A stretch of DNA of 64,000 nt from Cyclobacteriaceae bacterium (GCA_019638235.1 JAHBUE010000004.1:62001-126000), one strand, 5' to 3'. Positions 17,267 through 26,181 are shown, counted from the first letter of the stretch. The notes: a model not told the origin generated them from the letters alone. Made by a program: numbers and translations.

Positions 17267-20077
17267 ATGACACCCTTTCTCCTTGAGACTGCACAGAAGG
17301 TAATGGCCAAACATCCGCGCCTGGAGGAAGTAACACTTGTGTTTCCAAACCGAAGAGCAATTCTGTTTTTCCGCAAGCACCTCGGAACGCTGTTGAAAAA
17401 ACCTGCCTTTGCGCCAACCATGCTGACCATTGAAGAGTACATAAAGAATTTTTCAATGTTGCAGGTTCCTGATAAACTCGAATTAGTGTATCGTTTACAT
17501 AAAGCCTATACAGAAACAGTTAATGTAAACGAGTCGTTCGACCGCTTTTATTATTGGGGTGAAATGCTGTTGCGCGATGTTGAAGAGATTGACAAATACT
17601 TAGTAAATGCCGAAATGCTCTTCCGCGACCTTAGCCAACAGAAAGAGCTCGACAGCAGTTTTGATTACCTCACTGACGAACAGAAACAATTCTTGCTCGA
17701 ATTCTGGGGAAATTTCGCGGAGTATCAGACAGAAAACAGGAAGAAATTCCTGGAAGTATGGAAACACCTCTTTGATGTATATACCAACTATCGTACACAA
17801 TTATTAAATAAAGGGCTTGCCTATGAGGGCATGGTGCATAGGGAAATAGCAGAGAAAATTTTACAGGGAGAGAAGTTGGGAACAGGGCGAGAGGTTTTTA
17901 TCGGGTTCAACGCCCTTACCAAAGCCGAGGAGGTTATCATTACGCATGCGGTGGAGTGTGGTGCTTCCATGTTTTGGGATGTGGATGAATACTACCTGAA
18001 CAACGCTACGCAGGAGGCCGGTGATTTTTTCCGCGAATACCAGGATCATAAGGTGCTCGGCAAAACCTTTGAGGCACAAGTGCCTGCCAACTTTCGCAAC
18101 GAGAAAAACATTGCACTATATGGTGCTGCACAACCCGTAGGGCAGGCTAAGTTAATGGGGCAGGTGCTCAAAGAAAACATGGTTGCGGGCGCACTGCCCG
18201 AAGAAACACTTATTGTATTGCCGGATGAAAAATTATTGTTGCCTGCCTTGCACAGTGTTTCCGACAGTGTGGAGAAACTGAACGTTACGATGGGCTTCTC
18301 CCTCAGCGCTACACCTGTATTTAATTTCGTTGAATTGCTGATTGAATTACAGATTAGCCGTAAGGATGAATACTTTCATCACCGCCCGGTGTTGTCGCTG
18401 TTGAACCATCCATTCACGGTATCGGCCGATTCAAAAGTTGCGCAAAGCAAGCGCAAGGAAATGCTCAAGCACAATTGGGTATCGGTGCCTGAAAACTTTC
18501 TTGCAAGCGAAACAGAATTGCATCGCCTCATGTTTGCTTCGGCAGAGGTGAGTAACATTACGCAATACCTCAAAGCCTGCCTGGCTGCATTGGGTGCAGT
18601 AAACAGCCTGTATGATTTTGATAAGGAATACATTTTTCGAATGCTGACTTGCCTGAATCGTACGGAAGAGATTTTGGGCAATCAATACTCCGACCTGCGT
18701 TCGTTCCAGCGGTTTTTCAGACAATACGTGCGCACGGTGCGCATCCCGTTTAGTGGTGAGCCGCTTCAGGGCTTGCAACTAATGGGTATGCTCGAAACCC
18801 GTAACCTCGATTTTAAAAATGTGTACATTCTTTCGCTCAACGAAGGTTCGTTGCCTTCGGGTGGTAGCAAGGGTTCGTACATTCCGTTTAACATACGCAG
18901 GGCATACACCCTGCCTACGTTGCAGCATCAGGACGCGATGTATGCCTATCTTTTTTACCGTATCATTCAGCGTGCAGAAAATGTTTCTATTTTCTACAAC
19001 ACCGAAACCGACATTCTTGGTCAGGGTGAAATGAGTCGCTACCTGCAACAACTGATGTTTGAAAGTGGAAAGAAACTCCGGCATCATGCGTTGCACAATA
19101 CTATTGGCGTGAACGAGGTAAAGCCAATCGTTATTCAAAAAGATAAAGCCGTGTTGGAGGCTCTTGCAAAATTGAATGAACAGAGCGACCACCGGAAATT
19201 CAACGGACTTTCTCCTTCTGCGTTGAATATGTACATTGAATGTCGCCTTAGGTTTTATTTCCGCCATGTGGCGAAGATTAAAGAAGCCGATGAGATTGAA
19301 GAAGATATGGACGCGCGTGTGCTCGGAAATTTTGTGCACAACGTAATGGAAGCCTTTTATAAGAAACTTGCAGAGCAAAAGGGAACATCTGTTGTTGAAG
19401 CGAACGACCTGGAAAACCAGGAGAAACTGATTCAAACACTACTCGACCAGGAGGTAATAAAAACTTACAACCTCGGCCCCGGCAAGCCGGTAGAATACGA
19501 AGGACAGTTGATATTGGTGAGTGAAGTGGTGAAGCGTTTTATTGCGCGAATACTTGAACATGATAAAAGATATACCCCCTTCGCATTGGAAGGTGTGGAG
19601 CAAAACATGGAGTACGCCTTTTCTATCAACGCACCTGTGGGCAAGGTGTTGTTGGGAGGTAAAATTGACCGCATTGACCGGAAAGATGATTTGCTGCGCA
19701 TTGTTGATTACAAAACCGGTCGCGATAAGCTGGATTTTGATTCCGTTGTTTCTCTCTACGCTCGCGAAGGGAGTCGAAACAAGGCTGCGTTTCAAACATT
19801 GCTGTATGCGTGGCTATACACCAAAACCAAAAACACGCAAGGGCTGCGGGTAACGCCCGGGTTGCTGAACGGTAAAAACCTGTTTGATGCCGATATGGAA
19901 TTCGGGTTGACGATGAATAAGCAAAAGCTGTATGACGTACATACTGTACTACCCGAATTTGAAGCGGGATTAAAAGAACTGTTGGAAGAACTCTTCAATC
20001 CCGATACGGTATTCGACCAAACACCAGAAATAGAAAACTGTAAGTATTGTCCGTATAAAAGGATTTGTTATCGGTAG
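17267..20077 (+). CDS. PD-(D/E)XK nuclease with Fe-S cysteines (AddB-like)
   Basis: A 936-residue protein. The N-terminal two-thirds resembles an inactivated helicase scaffold, with PNRRAILFFRKHL near the start and SLNEGSLPSGG in the middle. The C-terminal nuclease domain has RIVDYKTGRDKL. Four cysteines match the AddB iron-sulfur staple: one in MYIECRLRFYF and three in CKYCPYKRIC at the very end. The helicase/nuclease AddA-like gene is 151 bp upstream. Together they should resect double-strand breaks for RecA. Sequence divergence from Gram-positive AddB is large, so the call rests on the cysteine and nuclease motifs and on context. Confidence 0.85.
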   Translation: MTPFLLETAQKVMAKHPRLEEVTLVFPNRRAILFFRKHLGTLLKKPAFAPTMLTIEEYIKNFSMLQVPDKLELVYRLHKAYTETVNVNESFDRFYYWGEMLLRDVEEIDKYLVNAEMLFRDLSQQKELDSSFDYLTDEQKQFLLEFWGNFAEYQTENRKKFLEVWKHLFDVYTNYRTQLLNKGLAYEGMVHREIAEKILQGEKLGTGREVFIGFNALTKAEEVIITHAVECGASMFWDVDEYYLNNATQEAGDFFREYQDHKVLGKTFEAQVPANFRNEKNIALYGAAQPVGQAKLMGQVLKENMVAGALPEETLIVLPDEKLLLPALHSVSDSVEKLNVTMGFSLSATPVFNFVELLIELQISRKDEYFHHRPVLSLLNHPFTVSADSKVAQSKRKEMLKHNWVSVPENFLASETELHRLMFASAEVSNITQYLKACLAALGAVNSLYDFDKEYIFRMLTCLNRTEEILGNQYSDLRSFQRFFRQYVRTVRIPFSGEPLQGLQLMGMLETRNLDFKNVYILSLNEGSLPSGGSKGSYIPFNIRRAYTLPTLQHQDAMYAYLFYRIIQRAENVSIFYNTETDILGQGEMSRYLQQLMFESGKKLRHHALHNTIGVNEVKPIVIQKDKAVLEALAKLNEQSDHRKFNGLSPSALNMYIECRLRFYFRHVAKIKEADEIEEDMDARVLGNFVHNVMEAFYKKLAEQKGTSVVEANDLENQEKLIQTLLDQEVIKTYNLGPGKPVEYEGQLILVSEVVKRFIARILEHDKRYTPFALEGVEQNMEYAFSINAPVGKVLLGGKIDRIDRKDDLLRIVDYKTGRDKLDFDSVVSLYAREGSRNKAAFQTLLYAWLYTKTKNTQGLRVTPGLLNGKNLFDADMEFGLTMNKQKLYDVHTVLPEFEAGLKELLEELFNPDTVFDQTPEIENCKYCPYKRICYR

Positions 20078-20499
20078 AGGGTTGACCTTAACTGGTTACA
20101 ATTTGTAACCGTTTCATTTCTTTCAATTGTTGTTGGTTGGGAAGATGAACAACGACTAAGCTTGTATTGTGTGTAACAAGTTCTCACATTAATCATTTTT
20201 CAATGCTTCGTTTATTGTCTTTAAGTCAAAATCCGAAAACGTTGTCCATTTAAAATCAATTCTTGATATGTTCCTTTTGTCAGACAGTCATTGTATCGGT
20301 CGGTCAAAGATTTTACAATAGCATTAAATGTTCTTCCTAAAAGGCTTGTATTGAGAGTTGCTATTATCTTCGTTTTCCCTGTTCTCTCACTTACAACTAA
20401 AAGCCCGCCTTTGGAATTTTGCGGATTATTCAGCTTAAAACAAGAAAGCCGCCCCGTTCCCGAAGCAGCTTTCACTCAAACCGAAACCCCAAAAAAACA
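20078..20499. other. Intergenic stretch with a palindrome and a possible gene remnant
   Basis: This 422-bp gap separates the AddB-like and rhodanese genes. Near its start is the palindrome GGTTACAATTTGTAACC (20094-20110), which could be an operator or weak terminator. A minus-strand frame at 20221-20475 encodes 84 residues ending in LNGQRFRILT. It reads like the tail of a real protein without its front half, but I recognise no family and rate it as a doubtful decayed gene. Nothing else is evident. Confidence 0.35.
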
Positions 20500-20826
20500 C
20501 TACGCAGGCCAGTCGCCTACACCACCGCCCAGGTTGTGTACTTTAAATCCCTGTTTGGCCATCAGGTTGCAGGCCTGCCCACTGCGGCTTCCGCTTCGGC
20601 AAAACAGGAAATATTCTTTATTCTTATCTAATGTAGAAATGTGTTGACTGAACGAACTTGACATAATGTCGATGTTGCGTGCGCCTTTAATACTTCCGGA
20701 TCGGAACTCCCCCTGTGTGCGCACGTCAATCAGTACGGCTCCCGGTGTTGATAAAAACTTTTCTTTAAAAGCATGGCCGTTCAGGTTTTCATAGTTCTTA
20801 GGCCCAAATCCAAATAATCCAAACAT
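20500..20826 (-). CDS. Rhodanese-like domain protein
   Basis: A 108-residue single rhodanese domain. LIDVRTQGEFRSGSIKGARNI contains the CH2A-type motif. The active loop is CRSGSRSG with the catalytic Cys, and the end is NLGGGVGDW. Such proteins move sulfane sulfur or bind thiosulfate or persulfide. The N-terminus (FGLFGFGPKNYENLNG) has no signal peptide, so it is cytoplasmic. A Crp/Fnr-like palindrome lies 69-82 bp upstream, the same arrangement as before the DUF6132-DUF3365 operon, suggesting a shared oxygen, NO or sulfur response (inference). Confidence 0.9.
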   Translation of the reverse strand: MFGLFGFGPKNYENLNGHAFKEKFLSTPGAVLIDVRTQGEFRSGSIKGARNIDIMSSSFSQHISTLDKNKEYFLFCRSGSRSGQACNLMAKQGFKVHNLGGGVGDWPA

Positions 20827-20864
20827 AAGTATTGTTAAAGTTTTATGGTTAAATAATCACATGG

Positions 20865-20872
20865 CAAAAGTC
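20865..20872 (-). promoter_or_regulatory. Candidate -7 box of the rhodanese gene
   Basis: On the minus strand it reads GACTTTTG, seven of eight positions of TAnnTTTG. Its centre lies 33 bp from the centre of the palindrome at 20895, the same distance as in the DUF6132 promoter. Confidence 0.4.
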
Positions 20873-20894
20873 GGTAAGCACACATACCTTGTAA

Positions 20895-20908
20895 GTGATA
20901 TTAGTCAC
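20895..20908. promoter_or_regulatory. Crp/Fnr-like operator before the rhodanese gene
   Basis: GTGATATTAGTCAC has GTGA and TCAC half-sites separated by 6 bp, the geometry of Crp/Fnr-family sites. Given the candidate -7 box at 20865, its centre would fall near -40, where class II activators bind. Confidence 0.5.
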
Positions 20909-20935
20909 GGAGTGAAAAAAATATCTGGTTTTGAA

Positions 20936-21520
20936 TTACCGCTTCAGCGCAAAGGCAATATGCCAGATGCCGCGTAAATCTCCTTCGGCATAATTAATGG
21001 CCTGGTCGGCAGGGTAGCGTTCATGTATGACCTGCAACGTTTCCGGCTTAATGTTTTGGTCGGGCACACCGTGACAGTTCAAACACATGGCCTGCATGAT
21101 AATGGGTTTGATGTAGTGAACCTGGTTTCCGGTTCGGATAATTTTTGTGGACGGCCCGTTTACAATAAAACCGGCAAGTGTTGCCTGTTCCAAACTATCG
21201 GGTTGGTTTTTTGGGTTTCGGTATCGTGCAGAAGAACGCCTTATCGTTATGCTGTCGCCTTGGTATAGGGCAGTTAGGGGATAGGCTTTTTCGTTACAGA
21301 AATCAATGGCGTAAGCAAGTCCATTTTGCCCAATGGCCGAAAGCAAGGAGTTGCGCAGCGTATCGAAAGTATGCGCCACCAATTTATCGCCTTTATTCAA
21401 GTAAACACTATCCGGAATAATATTTACCTGGTCATTCTCCTGTTTGTTTGATGAACATGAAGCGAGAAGCGCAATCGAGCTGATGAGGACAATAAATCGT
21501 ATTTGAATTAGTTTAATCAT
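20936..21520 (-). CDS. DUF3365 (Tll0287-like) haem-binding lipoprotein
   Basis: A 194-residue protein. The N-terminus is a signal peptide with a lipobox ending LLASC (about Cys22), so it is probably a lipoprotein. The haem c motif CLNCH (CxxCH) is near residue 148, followed by the family-typical RYPADQAINYAEGDLRGIWHIAF. DUF3365 proteins are haem-binding sensor or redox modules. Its start overlaps the end of the DUF6132 gene by ATGA, so the pair is translationally coupled and controlled from the Crp/Fnr-like site at 21787. The role is probably redox or NO-related (inference). Confidence 0.87.
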   Translation of the reverse strand: MIKLIQIRFIVLISSIALLASCSSNKQENDQVNIIPDSVYLNKGDKLVAHTFDTLRNSLLSAIGQNGLAYAIDFCNEKAYPLTALYQGDSITIRRSSARYRNPKNQPDSLEQATLAGFIVNGPSTKIIRTGNQVHYIKPIIMQAMCLNCHGVPDQNIKPETLQVIHERYPADQAINYAEGDLRGIWHIAFALKR

Positions 21521-21738
21521 TCATGCTTGGTTTCACCAGAGGCTTCATGCTTTTGCTTTTTGGATTCAAACGAGTTCAATAACAACCCACCCATCAACCC
21601 GCCATACAGCGTACTGTTAACGGGCGATGATGTAATGGCGCAACCGCCACTTTCGCAGCCGATGTAATACCAATACAGAAACCCACCCAGGGCGCCCAGT
21701 ACTATACCAATACTCCACTTTATGATTATTGTTTTCAT
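21517..21738 (-). CDS. DUF6132 family small membrane protein
   Basis: 73 residues with a glycine-rich first membrane helix (IGIVLGALGGFLYWYYIGC) and a second segment (TLYGGLMGGLLLNSF), and the motif CESGGCAI between them. This pattern matches DUF6132, small Bacteroidota proteins often found with rhodanese genes. The ATG at 21738 is preferred over the in-frame TTG at 21759 because the upstream 7 residues do not resemble the family start. The two cysteines between the helices could carry sulfur or form a disulfide (speculative). It is the first gene of the operon with the DUF3365 gene. Confidence 0.83.
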   Translation of the reverse strand: MKTIIIKWSIGIVLGALGGFLYWYYIGCESGGCAITSSPVNSTLYGGLMGGLLLNSFESKKQKHEASGETKHE

Positions 21739-21756
21739 ACCTAAGGATAACTGACG

Positions 21757-21764
21757 CAAGGTTA
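21757..21764 (-). promoter_or_regulatory. Candidate -7 box of the DUF6132-DUF3365 operon
   Basis: On the minus strand it reads TAACCTTG, seven of eight positions of TAnnTTTG. It lies 33 bp centre to centre from the palindrome at 21787 and about 19 bp before the ATG. Confidence 0.42.
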
Positions 21765-21786
21765 CACAAGTTTCGGGTAGGAGTTG

Positions 21787-21800
21787 GTGATTTTAATCAC
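21787..21800. promoter_or_regulatory. Crp/Fnr-like operator before DUF6132-DUF3365
   Basis: GTGATTTTAATCAC is a perfect inverted repeat of GTGAT and ATCAC around TTTA, fitting Crp/Fnr/HcpR-type sites. It lies 49-62 bp upstream of the ATG, with its centre near -40 of the predicted start site. Confidence 0.55.
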
Positions 21801-21802
21801 AA

Positions 21803-21834
21803 ACCGGTTGCAGGTATCGTTACCTGCAACCGGT
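21803..21834 (-). terminator. Hairpin terminator after the S10 peptidase gene
   Basis: Perfect 14-bp arms ACCGGTTGCAGGTA (21803-21816) and TACCTGCAACCGGT (21821-21834) with a 4-nt loop. It begins 9 bp beyond the peptidase stop. There is no long U tract. Confidence 0.7.
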
Positions 21835-21843
21835 AACTAATAA

Positions 21844-23316
21844 CTAATATTTGGCCGCTTCTCCCTTCTTCGGTGTCGATTTTAAAATAAAATCGCGGAT
21901 GTGTTCGTTTGATGTAGCCAGGTCTTCTTCGCGCAAATACATCATGTGCCCGCTGCGATAGCCTTCAAACCTGAAACGGTTTTTGAACTTACCGCTGGGG
22001 TCAAGTTGCCACATGGTGTACTTCGCTTCAAAGTATGTAGTGGCTCCATCATAGTATCCACATTGAAACATAACGTTCAAATACGGGTTTTGTGCCATAG
22101 CCTGCCTAAGGTTTACACCGGTGTTGTCGTTGTTCCTGTCCCATGGATGCACGGGGCCAAACATATTGTATTTCACATCAGTTTTATAGTTCAACACTTC
22201 ACGTAAGTAATAGTTGATAGCCGGTGTGAACGAATGTAGCCACGATGTAAGCTCTGCATTGTAGTCGGGGCGGTCACCTGCATCTTTACGGTCAATGCCG
22301 AGGTAACGCGAGTCAAGCCGGCCAACGGTATAGCCGTTGTCGCGCAATAACTCTTTCCAGAAGAAACCGGTAGGCACATCAAGGTTGTGTTGCAGGATTG
22401 CATTTTCTGAGATTCCGGAATAATACGCCATTTTGGAAGCAACAGCTTTTCGTTTGGCATTATCAAGCCATCCGCCACGCGCAATAGCCGGTATTACTTC
22501 GTTGATTGTATAGTCTTCTACTTCTGCGAGTACATCAGTTAAATCTCTTTTTTGCAAATCGGGATGTAAGGCTTTATGAAACCAGGCGGCAGCTGTGAAG
22601 TAGGGCAAGCGGTTGGCCGCTTCAACCTGGTTGCCCCGGTTAATGCCCAATCCGGTAGGCGAAACTAAAATCACTCCGTTTAGATACATCCACTGCGCAT
22701 TCTGCAATTCAAGTGCAAGCCCCGACACACGGGTTGTTCCGTAACTTTCGCCAATTAAATATTTAGGCGATTGCCAACGGTTTTTTCTTGAAACAAACGT
22801 AGTCATCCATTCAGCTAAGTATTTGATGTCGGCATTCACACCAAAAAATTCGCTTTGCTTCGTGTCTTTATCTAAGATGCGCGAATACCCTGTGTTTACC
22901 GGGTCGATGAAAATAATATCAGCAACATCAAGAATGCTGTGTGGATTTTCTTTTACACCGTAGGGTTGCACCGGGTAACCTTCTTTGTCGATTTGCAAAA
23001 TACGCGGGCCGGTGTAGGCAACGTGCATCCAAACAGAGGCAGAACCAGGTCCACCGTTGTAGGAGAATACAATCGGGCGCGAAGATTTGTCTTTAATGTC
23101 CGACCGCTCGTAATACGTGTAGAACAACGAGGCGACTGGTTTCCCTTCGGCATTCCAGACAGGCTGGGTTCCGGCTGTGGCCGTATAAGGAATTACTTTT
23201 CCTTTTACGGTAACGGTGCCTGATGTGGTTACTGCCGACTCGGCTTCCAGCACACGTTGTGCAAAAGCTGAACCGGTTATCAGGACTAAAAGGAGCAGGG
23301 TATAAAGGTTTTTCAT
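21844..23316 (-). CDS. S10 family serine carboxypeptidase, secreted
   Basis: About 490 residues starting at MKNLYTLLLLVLITGSAFAQ, a clear signal peptide. An in-frame extension of 68 residues to 23520 runs through an intergenic repeat and is rejected. The S10 features are the N-terminal FSYNGGPGSASVWMHV (oxyanion region), the catalytic Ser in GESYGTTR, a late Asp in QCGYYDGATTY and the His in GYRSGHMMYL. It should remove C-terminal residues from peptides in the periplasm or outside the cell. It is a single gene ended by the hairpin at 21803. Confidence 0.9.
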   Translation of the reverse strand: MKNLYTLLLLVLITGSAFAQRVLEAESAVTTSGTVTVKGKVIPYTATAGTQPVWNAEGKPVASLFYTYYERSDIKDKSSRPIVFSYNGGPGSASVWMHVAYTGPRILQIDKEGYPVQPYGVKENPHSILDVADIIFIDPVNTGYSRILDKDTKQSEFFGVNADIKYLAEWMTTFVSRKNRWQSPKYLIGESYGTTRVSGLALELQNAQWMYLNGVILVSPTGLGINRGNQVEAANRLPYFTAAAWFHKALHPDLQKRDLTDVLAEVEDYTINEVIPAIARGGWLDNAKRKAVASKMAYYSGISENAILQHNLDVPTGFFWKELLRDNGYTVGRLDSRYLGIDRKDAGDRPDYNAELTSWLHSFTPAINYYLREVLNYKTDVKYNMFGPVHPWDRNNDNTGVNLRQAMAQNPYLNVMFQCGYYDGATTYFEAKYTMWQLDPSGKFKNRFRFEGYRSGHMMYLREEDLATSNEHIRDFILKSTPKKGEAAKY

Positions 23317-23425
23317 ATAGAATGGTTTAATGCTTTCAATCCCGAAGGTAGGCGTAAATCCGAAAAACCCGGTACATTTTTTTTGAACGGTTTCAAAAAG
23401 CAAAAGCATGCAGAAACCTGTATAT

Positions 23426-23541
23426 GACCTTACCCCCATTAAAGATTTCTGAAATTTATACAGCGTTGTTGCCCCCTCTCCTACGGGAGAGGGGGAAGGG
23501 ATATTTCCGTAAAGTCTCAAATCTTAGTTGGGGGTGAGGTT
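23426..23541. repeat. Nested inverted-repeat element
   Basis: Outer arms 23426-23451 (GACCTTACCCCCATTAAAGA) and 23515-23541 (ending TTGGGGGTGAGGTT) are imperfect reverse complements. The inner perfect stem is CCCCCTCTCC (23472-23481) with GGAGAGGGGG (23486-23495) around a TACG loop. It lies between divergent genes, contains no ORF and resembles dispersed intergenic palindromes. Confidence 0.6.
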
Positions 23542-23591
23542 AACAACGCAATACACTTTTGTTCATTTAGCACTTCATACCGATATTCATT

Positions 23592-24098
23592 TTGCGATAT
23601 TTGGGTTTCTATATGGATTTAAAAACCTTTCATACCAAGGCTCATCGGCTTGCCACCGAAAACAGGAAGTTCCTTACGGGATTAAAGAAAAAAGACCCGC
23701 GAAAGGTGGATGCAGCGTTTCATCAGTTTCATGAAGAAGTTTTTGAAGAAACAGACTGCCTTGCCTGTGCCAACTGTTGCAAAACAACCAGCCCTATTTT
23801 TTATCAAACGGATATTGAGCGGGTAGCCAAAGCGTTGCGCATGAAACCGGGCGATTTTGTTGAAACGTATTTGCGAATAGATGAAGACAACGACTACGTG
23901 TTAAAATCTTCTCCCTGTCCGTTCTTGGATGAAGATAATTACTGTAAAGTTTACGACAGCCGCCCGAAAGCCTGCCGCGAATACCCGCACACTGACCGGA
24001 AGAAAATGGTGCAGATTATGGAACTGACCTATAAAAACACCTTAGTTTGCCCGGCCGTGCTGGAAATGGTAGAGCGAATGAAGAAGGTTGACTTTTAA
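23592..24098 (+). CDS. YkgJ-family cysteine-cluster protein
   Basis: 168 residues. It carries the family's zinc or iron-sulfur type cysteine cluster: CLACANCCK (about residues 56-64), then CPFLDEDNYCKVYDSRPKACREYPH. The spacing C-x2-C-x2-CC ... C-x8-C-x9-C is the YkgJ/UPF0153 pattern. It has no signal peptide and should be cytoplasmic. The function of the family is not established. It starts 50 bp after the palindromic element, and 107 bp separate it from the P1 peptidase gene. Confidence 0.9.
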   Translation: MRYLGFYMDLKTFHTKAHRLATENRKFLTGLKKKDPRKVDAAFHQFHEEVFEETDCLACANCCKTTSPIFYQTDIERVAKALRMKPGDFVETYLRIDEDNDYVLKSSPCPFLDEDNYCKVYDSRPKACREYPHTDRKKMVQIMELTYKNTLVCPAVLEMVERMKKVDF

Positions 24099-24111
24099 GT
24101 TTGGTTTTTTA

Positions 24112-24190
24112 AGATTGAAGATTGCCGATTAACGATTTTTGATTTTAGCTTTATGAGCCATAAATTTCTAAAATCTGAATTCTTCAATCT
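24112..24190. repeat. AT-rich imperfect hairpin between genes
   Basis: Outer arms AGATTGAAGATT (24112-24123) and AATTCTTCAATCT (24178-24190), and inner arms GATTTTAG (24141-24148) and CTAAAATC (24168-24175). It fills the gap between the YkgJ and P1 peptidase genes and may be a dispersed repeat. Confidence 0.5.
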
Positions 24191-24205
24191 GAAATCTACT
24201 ACCCC

Positions 24206-25333
24206 ATGCACACAAAAGTTATTATACTCTTCCTCACACTAATAACCTTTTCGCTGTGGAGCCAACAACGCCCCCGCGAACTTGGAATAAAAATCGGTGT
24301 ACTGCCAACCGGTAAATTCAACACCATTACCGATGTGCCGGGTGTGAAAGTAGGACACATTACGCTCGTTGAAGGTTCATCCGTTCGCACTGGTATTACC
24401 GCCATACTTCCGCACGATGGTAATATCTTCCAGGATAAAGTTCCGGCTGCAATTTTTGTAGGGAACGGTTTCGGCAAACTGGCCGGCAGCACGCAGGTAA
24501 TGGAATTGGGCAACCTCGAAACTCCCATTGTGCTTACCAATACGTTGAGTGTTTCCGCAGCGATGGATGCAATAATTGAATACACGTTAAATCTGCCCGG
24601 CAATGAAAACGTGCAATCGGTAAATGCCGTAGTGGGCGAAACCAATGACGGATACTTGAATGACATTCGTGGCAGGCATGTAAAAAAAGACCATGTTCTT
24701 GAAGCCATTCAAAAGGCAAAAGACGGAGCCGTAGCGGAAGGAAACGTAGGAGCAGGAACAGGTACGGTGAGTTTTGGCTTTAAAGCCGGTATAGGCACAG
24801 CCTCGCGTGTGTTGCCAAAAGCTTCTGGCGGATATACGGTTGGCGTGTTGGCACAAACCAATTTTGGCGGTGTGTTACAGGTTGACGGAGCGCCCGTTGG
24901 CGAGGAGTTGAAAAAGTATTTCCTTAGCGGACAAGTAGAAAACGCAGACGGCTCGTGCATGATTGTGGTAGCTACTGATGCACCATTGGATTCGCGCAAT
25001 CTCGAACGGCTCGCGCAGCGCGCCATGATGGGCCTTGCCAAAACAGGCGGTATTGCATCAAACGGCAGTGGCGATTATGTGATAGCCTTTTCCACTGATG
25101 AACAGGTGCGTGTGAAGCATGAAAAAAAGGAACAGACAGATTCAGCGTCTTTTCTTAGAAATGATGCGATGTCCCCGTTATTTTTGGCGGTGATTGAAGC
25201 TACCGAAGAAGCGATAATCAATTCGCTTTTTGCTGCCGAAACAATGAAGGGAAAGGACGGACGAACTGTTGAGGCTTTGCCAAAGCAGGAAGTGCTAAAA
25301 ATTTTGAAAAAGTATAATATGATTGTAAAGTGA
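24206..25333 (+). CDS. P1 (DmpA) family peptidase, secreted
   Basis: 375 residues with a signal peptide (MHTKVIILFLTLITFSLWSQ). The DmpA/BapA fold is clear from TDVPGVKVGHITL, TGITAILP, NGFGKLAGSTQVMELG, GNVGAGTG and NFGGVLQVDG. The autoproteolytic Gly-Ser junction is probably in ADGSCMIVVATDAPL, where the new N-terminal Ser becomes the nucleophile. The family releases N-terminal amino acids or beta-amino acids from peptides. Its stop overlaps the start of the aminotransferase gene by one base (TGATG), so the two are coupled and could act on the same amino-acid substrate. Confidence 0.9.
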   Translation: MHTKVIILFLTLITFSLWSQQRPRELGIKIGVLPTGKFNTITDVPGVKVGHITLVEGSSVRTGITAILPHDGNIFQDKVPAAIFVGNGFGKLAGSTQVMELGNLETPIVLTNTLSVSAAMDAIIEYTLNLPGNENVQSVNAVVGETNDGYLNDIRGRHVKKDHVLEAIQKAKDGAVAEGNVGAGTGTVSFGFKAGIGTASRVLPKASGGYTVGVLAQTNFGGVLQVDGAPVGEELKKYFLSGQVENADGSCMIVVATDAPLDSRNLERLAQRAMMGLAKTGGIASNGSGDYVIAFSTDEQVRVKHEKKEQTDSASFLRNDAMSPLFLAVIEATEEAIINSLFAAETMKGKDGRTVEALPKQEVLKILKKYNMIVK

Positions 25334-26181
25334 TGTATATCTATTTGAATAACGATTTTATTGAAGCCGATAAGGCTGTGGTGCATGTAAGCGACCTCGC
25401 CATTCAACGCGGTTATGGAATTTTTGATTTTTTTCGGGTAATGGATAACGTGCCGTTGTTCTTAGAAGATTATATCGACAGGTTTTATGCCTCGGCAAAA
25501 ACCATGCGATTAGATGTGCCGATGGAGCGCGAAGCGTTTAAGTCAACATTGTTTGAGCTGATAAAGAAAAACAACCTGCCCATGTCGGGCATCAAGGTTA
25601 TTCTTACAGGCGGATATTCTCCGGATGGATTTCGTATCAGTAAGCCAAACCTGATTATACAACAGGCAGCCTTTCTTTTTCCGCCTGATACGGTTCAGCC
25701 GAAAGGCGTTAAAATAATTACACATGAATATGTGCGCGAAATGCCTACTGTAAAAACTATCAACTACTTAACCGGCATCTGGACGTTGAAGAAAATGGAA
25801 GAGCAGGGCGCGGTTGATGTGCTGTACCAGATGCGGGGCGAGGTTACGGAGTTTCCGCGTTGCAATTTTTTTATAGTGAAGCAGGATGGAGCAGTGGCAA
25901 CACCCGCTAAAAATATTTTGAAAGGCATTACCCGCAAACACGTGCTCGCATTAGCTGCGAAAAAATTTACAGTAAAAGAAGAAATAATTACACTGAATGA
26001 TATTGCGCAAGCGCGAGAAGCCTTTATGACCAGCACCACGAAAAGAATCATCCCCATTGTTCAGGTTGATGATAAGCCTGTTGGCGATGGTAAACCCGGA
26101 CAAATTACGCTTACACTATTACATGACCTGATTGCCCTCGAAAGGGAAGAGCGGGAGAAGTACAAGGCTGTCAGCGCCTGA
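25333..26181 (+). CDS. Class IV aminotransferase
   Basis: 282 residues of the fold-type IV PLP family (branched-chain aminotransferase, D-amino acid aminotransferase, aminodeoxychorismate lyase). Typical parts are GYGIFDFFRVMDNVPLFLED, the catalytic Lys in VKTINYLTGIW, GEVTEFPRCNFFIV, and STTKRIIPIVQVDDKPVGDGKPG near the C-terminus. The substrate cannot be settled by eye. The ATG at 25333 overlaps the P1 peptidase stop and is preferred over the GTG one codon earlier. Coupling to an aminopeptidase suggests amino-acid catabolism rather than BCAA synthesis (inference). Confidence 0.88.
   Translation: MYIYLNNDFIEADKAVVHVSDLAIQRGYGIFDFFRVMDNVPLFLEDYIDRFYASAKTMRLDVPMEREAFKSTLFELIKKNNLPMSGIKVILTGGYSPDGFRISKPNLIIQQAAFLFPPDTVQPKGVKIITHEYVREMPTVKTINYLTGIWTLKKMEEQGAVDVLYQMRGEVTEFPRCNFFIVKQDGAVATPAKNILKGITRKHVLALAAKKFTVKEEIITLNDIAQAREAFMTSTTKRIIPIVQVDDKPVGDGKPGQITLTLLHDLIALEREEREKYKAVSA

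Noticed and set aside
18779..19435. A 218-residue minus-strand frame
   Set aside because: It is antisense to the AddB-like nuclease, which has clear motifs; the antisense product has no recognisable domain.
20221..20475. Possible 84-residue gene on the minus strand
   Set aside because: It has no start context or recognised family, and part of it is read through low-information sequence. It is noted only as a possible remnant in the intergenic description.
23317..23520. N-terminal extension of the S10 peptidase by 68 residues
   Set aside because: It runs through the inverted-repeat element and precedes a perfect signal peptide beginning at 23316.
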